The notes under the pieces: model-generated | The model's database searches: none | What the model was told of the DNA's origin: nothing | The model's input: only the letters and a program-made list of their open reading frames with translations | In this document: piece after piece, positions 27,408 to 38,872 of the stretch | Layout of the letters: every line of letters begins with the position of its first letter | How positions within the stretch are numbered: position 1 is the first letter of the stretch | Source of the DNA: Paraphysoderma sedebokerense | Taxonomy: Eukaryota; Blastocladiomycota; Physodermatomycetes; Physodermatales; Physodermataceae | Assembly: GCA_025602915.1 (NCBI GenBank) | Contig: JAHLJZ010000070.1 | Span: 57,378-121,377, forward strand | Direction of reading: 5' to 3' | DNA length: 64,000 bases | Translations under genes and position numbers: made by a program

Positions 27408-30400
27408 CTATTGAGCGTCACCAGCACTTAGGGTTGAACTGTCCTCACCATCATTAGACTCTTCAGGTTTGACTTCCTTCATTAGTAGATCTTCGATCTC
27501 CAGCTTTTTCTCTTTTGCTAATCGCCGCAATAACGCAGCATTCGAAGGGCCAGTTTCATCCACCATAGAAGAGAACAGTGACTTGGGATCTTCGAGTAGG
27601 ACGTTTGGAGGAGCAAATTCCTTAACGTAACCGGAATCAAGAACAAGGATATAATCGTAATCTAACGCAAAAATTAAGTAAGATTAATAATCTTTGGTTT
27701 AGGCTCGAAGAGAAAGAAGTAATACCAATGATTGTGTTTAGTCTATGAGCAATTGTTAAAATCGTTGATCCTTTGAAATCCCGGCGAATTGACCGCTGTA
27801 TAACCGCATCTGTTTGCATATCTAAAGAGGTAGAGCCACGTGAGTTGCTAAAATCTCAAGATAATAGAAGTAACATTGAGAAGTAATAGGACGTACCGAC
27901 TGAAGCTGTCGCTTCATCCAAAATAGCAAGTTTTGCGCCGACTACCATCGCACGCTGGAAGAAAAAGTCAGAAAGAAGCAACCCGGTTCACTTTGTGAAT
28001 AATGCTGAACTTACGGCAAGGCAAAGCAATTGTCTTTGTCCGACGCTCAAGTTTTCCCCATTGTCGGTAACAGGTGCATCTAATTTTGCATCTAATCCTG
28101 CCACAAATTCTTTCAAACCGACTTGCTCAAGAGTTTTCCACAAAGCTTCATCGCTGTACTTGTTAAATCTATCGAGATTAGATCGAATGGTTCCAGCTGT
28201 ATGAGGGAAGCAAAACAACGTTATGAATGTAAATTCTAATCATGCCCAGGCTGGAGGTGTTTAACAAGTACCAAATAGGACAGGATCTTGCGGAATTATT
28301 GCAACGCGAGATCGCAAATCATGCAATCCGATCTGTGATATATCGATTCCGTCAACTGTAATCTTCCCCTTTTTATATTCAACCAATCGCAGTAAGGCAA
28401 CTGCAAAATAAAGAATTGTAAGTACAGCAATCAGGTCATCACGAAAACTATGGAAAAGGCATCATAACAAACCAATTATAGAACTTTTACCACTCCCAGT
28501 CCTGCCGACAATTCCCACTTTACTTCCTCCCGGTACATTCAAGTTGATTCCATGTAGAACGTTTGGTAAACCTTCTCTGTACGCCATTTCCAAACCTTCA
28601 ATCACAACTCGACCCTCCGAAGGCCAAGATTCAGGTGGACGTTTATCAGGTATGATAGGATCGGCTTCTGTCGGCAGTTCAGAGTAATACGAAATTCGTT
28701 CCACAGCGTTCATCTGGGTTTCAACTTCAGTTGCTGAACGAACACACCAATTTAGGACTCCCGTAATTTGAAGCGCTATGATAGAGTTGTTTAGTGAGAT
28801 GAACTTCAAAAATATTTAAGATAACGAAATCTTACCATAAGCTAAACTAAGACCAATCAAACTTGGGGCAATAGAATCGCGAGCGGTTACACCAAAGAGA
28901 CCAGCAAAAAAGATGAGGAGTCCGCCAATAAATTCCAGACGCACAGATAGCCAGCGGGAGGCAGAAAATTGAAGAAAATAAGGTTGCATGCTTTCATCAA
29001 TGTACCGCTTATTCATTTCCGAAAAACGATCTTCTTCTGCGTATGCACGAATAGTCACAATTCCTAGTTCAGATGATCCATTCTATTGTCAGACGAAATT
29101 TTGTATTTTTCTTTCCGGATAATGATGTGACATACCGGACAAACTCTCGCTAAACTGTGCGAACAAAGGAGAACGTTTTAGAGAATCTAAACGCTTGAGT
29201 TCCCTGACAGTGGCTCTGAAAAACAGCTGAATCAGATAATACAGTGGGAGCAACACAGCCAGCGGAATCAAAAACAACGGTGTGGCAGCTCCAATCAAAG
29301 CAAAACTGGCAAGGGAAGCAGACAAAGCAGACATGAACATTCGAAACGATTCAGCAAGGGTGTTATCGACTGAGTCTTGATCCTTGGAAAACCGGTTGAT
29401 TATACGACCGAGCGGAGTGGTGTCGAAAAATGACATGGGCGAATAGAGCACTCTTGTAATGGCAGATATGTGCAGGTTCTTCGCAGCTTGAATGCCGGCG
29501 AAAGCCGTACTGATTCCGTAAACGACGTTGAAAGCAGCTTGTGCGATTCCAAAGGCGACATATATTCCTGCAATATGACAGAGAGAGTGAATAGAAGAAC
29601 GATTTAATAAGGCACGAACTTCGACTTTACCCATGTATTGGCTCAGAGTTAAACTCTTAAAGACATTAGCCGTCCACCATGAAAGCCACAAGTCATTTCC
29701 GACGCGAGCTAGTTGAGTCGAAACCAGAACAGATAGCAGGCCAAATATAACAGCTAGACCGCCCATGGATTTAAAATAAGTGAAATACACGGAAGCTGCA
29801 ACAGCCCCAACAGCTCGTTCTTCAGCAGTCATCAGCTGTGCTGGTTTGTTCTTCGTATCTACTGTTCCTTTCTGCGCTTTGTAGGTGTCAGATTGCGCTG
29901 GACTGTTTTTCGCCCGATGTTCTGTGCTCCCGAATTCTTGCATCATTTTAGCGAACTTCCCGTTCGCATGAATCAGTTCTTGATAATTGCCTTGCTCGAC
30001 GATCTTTCCGCTTTCGACATGAATAATGTAGTCACAGAACGGTACGAAATGTAAAGCATGCGTGACAAGGATTCGAGTTTTACTCTCAAGCGCGGATTTG
30101 ATAGTCGTGTTGAAGAGAAACGAACCGACATGGGAATCGACGGCAGAGAGGACATCGTCGAGCTGACAGTAAATGTTATTGGTCAGTATTTAGCATCGTC
30201 GCTAATATAACGGGAAAATCAACAAACCAAAATTATATCTGGGTTGTAATAAATCGCTCTGGCGATGTTGATTCGGCTCTTTTGCCCGCCGCTCAAATTG
30301 ATACCCTTCTCTCCAATTTCAGTCAAATCCCCGTCAGGCAATATTTCGAGATCACGTTCCAAGGCGGCATAATGGAGTGCCCTCTTATATCGATCTTCGT

Positions 30401-32583
30401 CATATGGTAACCCGAAAAGTACATTTTCCTTTAACGTCGTGTTCTGGAATCGATATCATATTGAAAACTCATCATTAGCGGAGCTTTCAGACTATCTGTA
30501 TCTGACATAAATCGGGGCAAACCTGAATCCACGGTTGCTGAGGACAGTAACCAACTTTTCCACAAATGTTCACTTCACCTTTGGTTCTTTTCATTTCACC
30601 TACGATCCCATTTAGTAAACTGCTTTTCCCGCTCCCAACTCGACCAACTATTGCAACCAGTTTCCCTTTTGGTATCTCGAAATCTATATCACTCAAAGAC
30701 GGCAATTCTTCTTGAAGAGTCTCAGTCTCTGCGCCAGGCGAAGAATCATTAGATGAGTTGGACGGTTCTGATTCCCATCGAAAATCTGCGTGTGAGACTT
30801 TGAGCGCCCATGTAATGACATTAGCCGACGTATCATGATCGGCAATTCTAATAGGTTGACTATCAAGCTCCTCTGCATCAAGCAGAGCCCCTGTGCGGTC
30901 CGCGGCCACTTTTCCATCTGTCGACTCATAGTAATTAGAATCTGGTAAACGTGTATGTAGAATGTAAATCGTACTAACCAATCGCGAACGAAATCACCAT
31001 TGGGACAAATAACAACGGTAGTCTCAAGGCATTGAATAAGGCAAGAGACGAGAATACCACGGCTGGAGTAAGCTGATTACCTAGTGATGCATAAATAATG
31101 AAAACCAAAATGGAGGCAAACACAGGAATAATTTCTACGATGCTATCGTGTACAGTTGGTGAGGATAAACTTGATCGTTCTGAAAGTTGTGATACATAGC
31201 ATACCCAAATACAGCAGCCTTCCAAACCGCGAGCCGGCGCACAAATGATAATTCTTTTAGTCGAAGTTTAGCAATTGAATCGAGGAACGCAGATTCGTAT
31301 GCGAAGAATTTGATAATTTTGATCCCTGTAGATACGAAAAAGTTAACACTGATCAATTGTCTATTATGCAATTCGTATTTACCTTGGAGGGACTCGTTAA
31401 TCAACTTTACTCGATCATCAGTGACCGCCTGAACCCCCTTTCTCAAACGAGATAGTACGCTCATGGCAATGCCTTGAAGTGGGCCGAAAAGTATCATCAG
31501 CCCCAGACCGGCCAGTGCCGATGGTCCCAATTGGGCGATGAGTAAACCAAGTGCGATGAATATTTGAATAGGAGCCAAATAAATGTAATGAATGTAAGGA
31601 GTGACCTGGAATTGTTCGAGTGATCAGTTAGGTATAGGAAACGTTGGCGCATCAGAGAATAGAAACCTAACGGTACCGAATCGAGTCTGGCAACATCTGT
31701 GCTCATTACATTCGTTATTTTTCCCACGTTCCATACTAATCTGGCTTTCGAACTTAATTTCATGGCCTTTCTGAATATGGCTGCCGTCAGGGTAGCTCTA
31801 ATTTTAAGACCGATTCCCATGGTGATTTGAAAAAATATATTCTCCGTGACAGTTTTGAAGATTAGCAACACCAACATTGAAACAATTAGAATATATCCAA
31901 TGTAAGCGTCTGGTTTGGGTTGAAGAGGGTCGATTGTTTGAGATTCTGAGATGAAATCGACGATGAATTTTAAAAAGTATGGGGTCACTGACTGCCCAAT
32001 ATCGCCAATGAGTTTTATGAAACCTGCTAATGCCCTGCAAGTAAAATGATAAGCATTAATGCAGTCAAGAAAAACGATCAACAAATTATTCAAATTGTAC
32101 CATTTTCGACCAAATTGTCTGAACAAAGTTCGGATCAGACTTGGACCCTTCGGCAATTTCTTCTTTTGCTTCGCTGATAAATTTTGTGTGGCCGACTCAC
32201 TAAGAAGCCTTTGAACTCTGTCCTGCTCTTCCTTCCATAAAGATTCAAAATTCTGGCACAAATTGCCGGCCAAGTGGTCATCGGATAATCTATACAAGTC
32301 CTTTTCCTAATGTCCATTCATTGAATGAAGTGTTTCGTTAAAGATCGCATTTGTGGTAACTCCCAAGCACAAAAGCAGACATCGTCCGTACCTGTAGAGG
32401 CCTTTTAAAACCTTTCAGCATTATATCTGACATCCAACTGAACAAGGACCATGATACGATATTAGCTGTCGCTTCTGGAATCAATGGTCGGTTATTCTGC
32501 CCTTTTGCATCGGCTATGAATTTTTCATATGTCGATTCCAATTCCAGTTTTTCTGCGTCCTTCAAATCGTTTTTCTCCTGCAT
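27408..32583 (-). CDS. ABCC (MRP/YOR1-type) ABC transporter, copy B
   Basis: This is a paralogue of the transporter at 16899-22263, with the same TMD1-NBD1-TMD2-NBD2 order, the same or near-identical intron positions and very similar protein blocks. It starts at 32583 with a leader ending [21 protein letters not shown]1 shows [25 protein letters not shown] and an LDDVLSAVD Walker B with Asp in place of the catalytic Glu. NBD2 shows [17 protein letters not shown] and LDEATASVD. The linker before NBD1 is shorter than in copy A and rich in Ser and acidic residues ([16 protein letters not shown]). The C-terminus ([21 protein letters not shown], read by eye) ends at 27408-27410. All catalytic motifs look intact, so both copies are probably functional. 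Substrate cannot be read from sequence. Confidence 0.92.
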
Positions 32584-33225
32584 TTTAACCGTATCTATGC
32601 GCGAGCTATGAGGTGTATTTCCTGCAGTTTAATTCAGAACACAAGATAGATGACCACCAACACCAAATCCAATCAAGAGGAATGGGAAAAGAGTTTGTCC
32701 GTTCCCTTTTTTAAAAAATCGTCGGAGCATTACCACGCCCATTGTTCGCTTAGTCATCCTGGTATTTGCCTTCGTCAGCAAATCATCGACGATTGCTAGA
32801 TTACCCGTTGTTCGCGTGAACGCCCGATTGGCTGCATCAATCTGCTACAAACTTATGTGTATACGATATAGACGATGCACAAAAAGAATCACACTCTGGC
32901 AAGTGAAAAGAGCTATATGCTGGACAATCGAAGTTTTTCTTCAGTATCAAGGGGAGTTTGTTGCATGATCTGGTACCAGCAGATACTTCTCCTGATAAAA
33001 GGCGATGTATTATCGCTAAAGCATGCACTGTAATTAGATATTCAAGCAATAAAATTTTTGAAGTTCAAGGACTGCACATGGAAACCCGATATTTAAAGAC
33101 AAGAATTTGGAATTTTGTATTATACAATTTAAGTTTTAGTAATCTACGCCTACAGTATTATACTATTGGAAGCCCTTATTTTAAATATATAGTTATTTTA
33201 CACTTAATTTAATTCATTCTGTCCG
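32584..33225. other. Intergenic region
   Basis: This holds the promoter of ABC copy B (right of 32583) and the 3' flank of the chitin deacetylase gene. Overlapping frames at 32837-33049 (minus) and 32958-33212 (plus) have no recognisable domain. The right half is AT-rich. Confidence 0.5.
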
Positions 33226-34654
33226 TTAATTTCGGTAAGCAGACTCTTGCAAACATGCAGAAACACTTTGTGGTCGATATCCATTGCGAATGGAAAATTC
33301 ATAAATTCGTCTCGCCGCATTAACAGTGCCTTGATGAATGTCATGTTGAAGAGAGATAAATGCTGCGGTCGATGTACTGCGACCTAAAAATGCAGTGGAG
33401 TATGCTCTCTCCTGAGCTTGGTGATCGTTGGGATTCTAAATTGCAAATGTTAGACATAAATCACCAAAGAAAACTTGAAGTGTAAGCCTCACCAAAAAGT
33501 CTTTAGTATCAATGTTCCATAAGATTGTTTTGCTGTTGAGAAGTGGTAAATTTATGTCAGGGACACTTGATCGAAGTCATACATGGATGCGAACAGAATA
33601 CGTACTATCCCATTGATTGAACAATTCTGGCTACTCTGGCGTCAATAGCACCGAAAGGGGGGCGGAAGTAGCGAGGTCTTCTTCCAATAGCATTGAATAT
33701 AGCGGTCTCGGTTCTTGTTATTTCGTCTCTAATCTGTTGATCCGATAAAGTTAAAAAGTTCGAGTGGGTGAATGAATGGGAGGCGATATCGTGCCCGCGG
33801 CGAGCAGCTTCGGCCACGACTTGCTTCATTCCAGGATTGCCGATGCTCGAGCCAATTACGAAGAAAGTAGTTCTGACGTTCATGCTGCTGAGAGTGTTAA
33901 GAAGAGTCGTAGTCAGCGGTGAAGGGCCGTCGTCGTATGTAATGCTGATGGAACCAGGAACTTTGCAATTGAGTATGGAACCGAGGTCATCAGTTTATGG
34001 TAATTGCACCGAACTTTTTCTTGGTGTTTCCTTTCCCGGAAGAAATGGATTTCTGTTGTCACACCCAAATTGACAGGTGTTTCGGTTACAATGTTGGGCT
34101 GTTGCTCCGCAACTGAACAATTAATAAATAAATATAAATAATAAATAATAAACGCAACGTCAGACCGAAAATTAGCCTCTTTCAATTGGTGAAATTGGTA
34201 CGTGCAATCCAAATTCAGAGCAGCACACTTCTCCTGGACTTGAATCGCACGCCGCGAAGCCAAAATCCCTTCCACATCGCCCCTGAGGGGTTGGCGTAGG
34301 GGTTGGCGTAGGGGCTTTTTTAGGGTTTACAGTTCCTGGACGGAACGGATCCCTGTTGTCACACCCAAATTGGCAGGTTTGCGCATTACAGTGATCAGCC
34401 GTTCCTCCGCAGCTACAGAACAGAAGCGACGTTAATTGAAAGATGCCTACAACAGATCTAGAAAAAGTAAAGACTTACAATCCAAATTGAGAACAGCAGA
34501 ATTCGCCAGCGAAACGTTCACATGTCGCGAGACCGAAATCTCGACCACAACGACCAGAGGGGACAGCAGACTGAGGTTGAGGACTGGCATAAACAGATAA
34601 AGCCAGCGGACCAAACGCAAATATTGACACTGTAAGAAAAAGGTCAAACTTCAT
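33226..34654 (-). CDS. Chitin deacetylase with two CBM18 chitin-binding domains
   Basis: This secreted carbohydrate esterase family 4 enzyme should deacetylate chitin to chitosan in the wall. The ATG at 34654 gives a clean signal peptide (LFLTVSIFAFGPLALSVYA); an ATG four codons upstream (34666) is also in frame. Two chitin-binding type-1 (CBM18) modules follow, each split by an intron at the same place. Each reads GRCGRDFG..C..GE.CCS.FGL, then CG.TA.HC....CQFGCDNR.PF.PG. A Pro-Thr repeat linker separates them. The NodB domain shows TYDDGPS (motif 1, Asp pair), SHSFTH (metal His residues), RPPFG (motif 3), LWNIDTKDF (motif 4) and LQHDIHQGTV (motif 5 His). A 54-nt intron joins PRK to IPGSISITYDDG. 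The protein ends SAYRN (stop 33226-33228) with no GPI tail. Confidence 0.9.
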
Positions 34655-35741
34655 ATTTTCAACCACACGATAAGAGAGTTTTCTGAGTTGTTGAGCGAAG
34701 TTCTAAGTCTTATTTGACTATGGACAAATTTCGGGGGGCTTGTCCAGTTTTATATTCAGTTGCGGCGAATTTGAGCAGAGCATCATACTATCAATAATGC
34801 GCCCAATCGAAGAATAGATGTAGATGGAAGCACAGAATTATTCATTTGATTGGCAGTCTCATTGTTCGATCGGTCAACCGGCAATGAATATTTCATTGGA
34901 ACATTGCGCGTTAATTCATCCAAGGACGAAGCGGGAATCACTGAAATTTAACGGCCACCAATTGCAATACACTCCAGGACCGGACGTGAGTGACGTTCCT
35001 TTGCACACATTCAATTCAATTGGCCCTTTTTGCTTATTAAGTAGACATGGTTTTTATTGAGTAGGAAGTCAGATGCATAGTAACTACGATGCTGCCTCAA
35101 AATGACAGTTATCGGACCATGATACCAGGATTGAACTTGCTGATCGATGATCCCAATTGTGTTGCGGGCTGACTTGACGATCTACCGTTAATCTATATCT
35201 GTAAATAATCATCTCTTCTACAGGGATAAGAGGATTTGAACCCCTTAGCATAATTTTGGAGATTATTATTTGGCCAGGGCGGCCGAAACTCCGTGCTAAA
35301 ATATTCAAACTCTCTGGAAAAATGGATATAATTTAAACACATTTGTCGCAACTATGCAATACGTACCTTCAGAGGTCATTTCTGGTTTTGCAAAACATAT
35401 GTGTAATATATGTTTGTGTATACAATCGTCCAACTGCGTATGAAGTATATATTTTTTTTATTGCCCTCTCTCGAATCATATTGCGGTCGTAAGCTAGCAG
35501 AAAAATAAGAAATATATATTTCAATGATGCTAAATTACTAACATAGCAGAATTTTTCTCTGAAGATAAATCTGTCGTCAGGCATGATAATAAGTTTAATT
35601 GCTATCGAAAATCCACAGGTAATTAATCTGATCACGCGGACCGGAATTCATCTTTTTTAACCCAGATTCAATCAGCTCAACTTCTACACAATATCAGTAA
35701 TCCTTTATTTCACTTCCATATCTAATCATATATTCCTCAAC
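34655..35741. other. Divergent intergenic region
   Basis: This 1.09-kb stretch lies between the divergent starts of the chitin deacetylase and the SRRM1-like gene and should hold both promoters. A short CT-containing stretch (TCAGCTCAACTTCTACAC.., 35670-35740) precedes the SRRM1-like ATG. Open frames at 34824-35060, 35084-35308 and 35369-35635 have no domain. A tRNA B-box-like motif near 35231-35250 is discussed under rejected items. Confidence 0.5.
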
Positions 35742-37670
35742 ATGTCGATGTTTTTCAAAGGATCATCGTCCTCCCAGGATGCTCGGTACGGCGATAAACA
35801 CAAAAAATTGCGCAAGAGTATGAATTTCCCTCCGGAATTTAACAAAAAGGTAATACGATTCTAATTCTAGATGACCTTCCACTTTGTTTTACTTCCCCAG
35901 AATGGCGTAGCATTTAGAAGTATTCTGCTGGTAGTATTCGGCATGGATTATTGAAGCCTTATTGGGTTTTGTCCTGGCATCAATGCAGTTTGTTTGTTTA
36001 CAACTGAAAGATGGCTAATCATCCGATTTATACTTGATCATGTCAAACTTAGTATTAATTATATGTGTAACATCATTTGAAAGTATCCCAGACCGATATG
36101 GAAGCTATTTGGGTAGAATCGGGGCATTAGGTATTGCGTATTGGAAATGATCAGTTGAAGATGTGGACAGGAAATCTGCTGCGCTGGATGAATTTTACGG
36201 GGGAAAGTGACAGAAAGATCATTCACTAACATCCTTCGAATCTATTTCCCCCATCCCTTCAGGTCAACATGAAAAAAGTCCAAATCGAAGTGATGAGAGG
36301 GTGGATAACCAAGAAAATAGTCGAACTGCTAGGATTCGAAGATGAAGTCTTGATCGAGATGATTCTTCAATATCTTAATGAACAAGTATGTTGTCTTTCT
36401 TCCACTAATTCCTATCTCGAATATGATGTAACAATGTTTATTGGATTTATTTTCTTGCACGGTTGAAGCACCCTGATCCGAAAGATATGCAGATCAACCT
36501 AACTGGATTTTTGGAAAACAATACAGCTTCCTTTGTTAAAGAGCTATGGAATCTGTTATTAAGTGCCCAAGAGACTGTTGGAGGTATTCCGAAAGAATTC
36601 TTAGAGAAAAAGAAGGAGGAACTGCTGAAGAAACGGGTATGTCACATTTTCCTTCCTTTATATCTATTTCCCCTTTTACCGCAATGGACATACTAATTCT
36701 TCATCGTTTGACAATATTACGTCGCCTGGCTTGTCTTTAAAAGCTCGAAGATGAACGTATCATGGCAGAAATTCGTAAACGAGAAGAACGAGAAGCTGCA
36801 GACAGAGAAGAGCAATCTCAATATTCCCGTTCCAACCGAAACCGTCCATCGACCCGAGATCAATATGAGCCCGCGTCATCATCAACTCGAGACACATCAT
36901 CTCGCGACGTGTATGAACCTGAATACCGTTCTGATCGACGTTACGACCGATACGAACGATACGATAGGGGAGATTCTTACTATTCTCGCGACAGATCTCG
37001 TGACAGATCTCGTGAGAGGGAACGAGACAGAAAGAGAAGGAGAAGAAGTAGTAGGGAGGAATCATCAAGACGAAGACGAAGCAGAAGCAGAAGCTACAGT
37101 CCTGACGCCAAACGAAGAAGATCCAGCAGTTATGACCGTTCGCGGTCTCGTTCTCGATCCCGTTCCCGGTCTCGATCAAGGGAAAGAGAGCGAAATACCG
37201 GCCGAAGAAGAGGAGAAAGCAAACGAAGCGAGAAATCCAAAAGTAGACAATCCACCCGATCATACAGTAGCGAACGATCTTTATCCGACCGTGAAACCGA
37301 CACGAAACGAAAACGAACGTCAAGGAGTCCATCCCCTTCGAGTCCTCGCAAATCTACGTCACATGCTCGATCTCGATCTCGTTCTCGTTCACCAGCAAAC
37401 TCCCCACCCCGTCGTCGTCATAAATCCTCAAAATCCCGTTCTCGGTCACACTCTCCTTCCCGTTCCCGTTCCCGTTCCCGATCCAGGTCAAACTCAAATT
37501 CCAAATCATCCTACACCTCTTCTTCTTCTTCGTCTTCAAACCCAAAAGAAGGGTACAACAACGACGAAGAAGAAAGTGGCGGCGGAGTGAACCTAGATTT
37601 AGGATTAACAGGTACATGGGACAGCGATGACAATTTTTCAAGTGGCCTTGATAGAGTCGAGACTCCTTAA
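35742..37670 (+). CDS. SRRM1: SRRM1-like splicing coactivator (PWI domain plus RS domain)
   Basis: This nuclear pre-mRNA splicing coactivator has an N-terminal PWI domain that binds nucleic acid and a C-terminal Arg/Ser-rich region that contacts other SR proteins. Exon 1 (35742-35849) encodes MSMFFKGSSSSQDARYGDKH. Exon 2 starts at 36263 with VNMKKVQIEVMRGWITKKI and ELLGFEDEVLIEMI. Exon 3 carries HPDPKDMQINLTGFL and ELWNLLLSAQETVGGIPKEFL. The last exon has LEDERIMAEIRKREE followed by about 300 residues of RS, RD, RE and SP dipeptides, ending RVETP (stop 37668-37670). Intron 1 (35850-36262) is 413 nt, several times longer than other introns in this window; the remaining introns are about 80-100 nt. 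Long antisense and shifted frames over the RS region are artefacts of its biased codons. Confidence 0.92.
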
Positions 37671-38872
37671 AAAATTCTCTTTCCTTTCGTCCTCATGTGT
37701 ATGTCAGACAAATAAAAGTTCGTTGCTTAAGACTCTCGAATTATCCGGTTCGGGATTCTACAAACCATCATAGTACCATTCTGTAATCAGTATCGCATAA
37801 TTGAAATAAACGACATAAATTGTAAACGACGACTGATTCATGGATAATGTATACATGTTAATTGTCGTTCCCCCACTTCTGTACGAATCAACTTAATAAA
37901 ATGCACAGTATCCGCGGAGTCCGTGCCAACTTGATTGAAACAGCGGTTATGTATACACCAACAAAGTTGCAAAATAAAAATAAAAATGAGGTATCCAACG
38001 AGTTTTAAAATAGTTTGGGGGGTGACTTTGATTTTGAACCATCTCGATTCGGTTACTCGAAAACCGTGAAAATCGGGACTAAATAAAAAGCAATAATAAT
38101 TAATAAAGCGCAGACGGTCCCGTGTTTTTCGAGTGCAATCGTTCAGAATTAAGAATTAGTCGATTCAAATTGTCAATTTTAGTTTCCTCGTTTTCGTTAT
38201 CGTTAAACCCCGATCCAATTCAAATCAATTCAATTCGACAACAAGTAAAGTAAACAAATCAAACATAAACTAAACAAACAAACGGTACAATATCGTGACG
38301 CATCAAAGACAAGACAAAACAAACCGCTAAAGTGAAGTGAATGAAAAGTGATGTAAACTTAAAAATAAAAGAAAAATGGTCCTATTGTTTATAATAAACA
38401 ATTATTTATATCCAATAGGTTACAGATTTTGGAATATGAAGGAAGAGGTGCAAGAAATGTTGTTCGAACGAAATTTCGAATAGTTATTGAAAAGAAAATA
38501 GATATGACTCTTCTATACCAATAATGATCGTAAACGGTCTGAAATTGTTGGTTTAAAATAGAAATTTAAAAAAAGCCAAGGTTCTATGGAAATCATCACA
38601 ACATAACCAATCAAGTCATTCTTATCGTCTTCTTTCATTCCATGCTTCTTTGTCCATGTGTCCGTCACATTAAAACGTCTTTGTAAGTGCTAAGTGTTAT
38701 CATTGCCAAATTATTACTATCCATCATTCTGAAATTGTGGCGGCAGAAATTATTATATACTATACTATACAACCAAACTTTGAGTGACAAATGTGATGAA
38801 CTTTTTTCTAATAATAATAGTGATGGTATTCCAGGGATTATGTTTTAATGAAGGGATCATGCTCTGTTTTTT
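37671..38872. other. Convergent 3' intergenic region, A-rich
   Basis: This 1.2-kb AT-rich spacer lies between the stops of the SRRM1-like gene (plus) and the kinase gene (minus). It contains A-rich simple sequence, for example repeated AAACAAAC/ACTAAAC units near 38250-38290 and AATAAAA-type motifs at several points that could serve as polyadenylation signals. No open frame longer than 60 codons is present, and no RNA gene was recognised. Confidence 0.55.

Noticed and set aside
35221-35285. tRNA-like B box (GGTTCAAATCC on the minus strand)
   Set aside because: The T arm is present, but no matching acceptor stem, D arm or anticodon arm could be folded at the right distances.
36751-37641. Long plus- and minus-strand frames over the RS region
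   Set aside because: They are side products of the biased Arg/Ser codons of the SRRM1-like gene. Their translations are low-complexity shadows.
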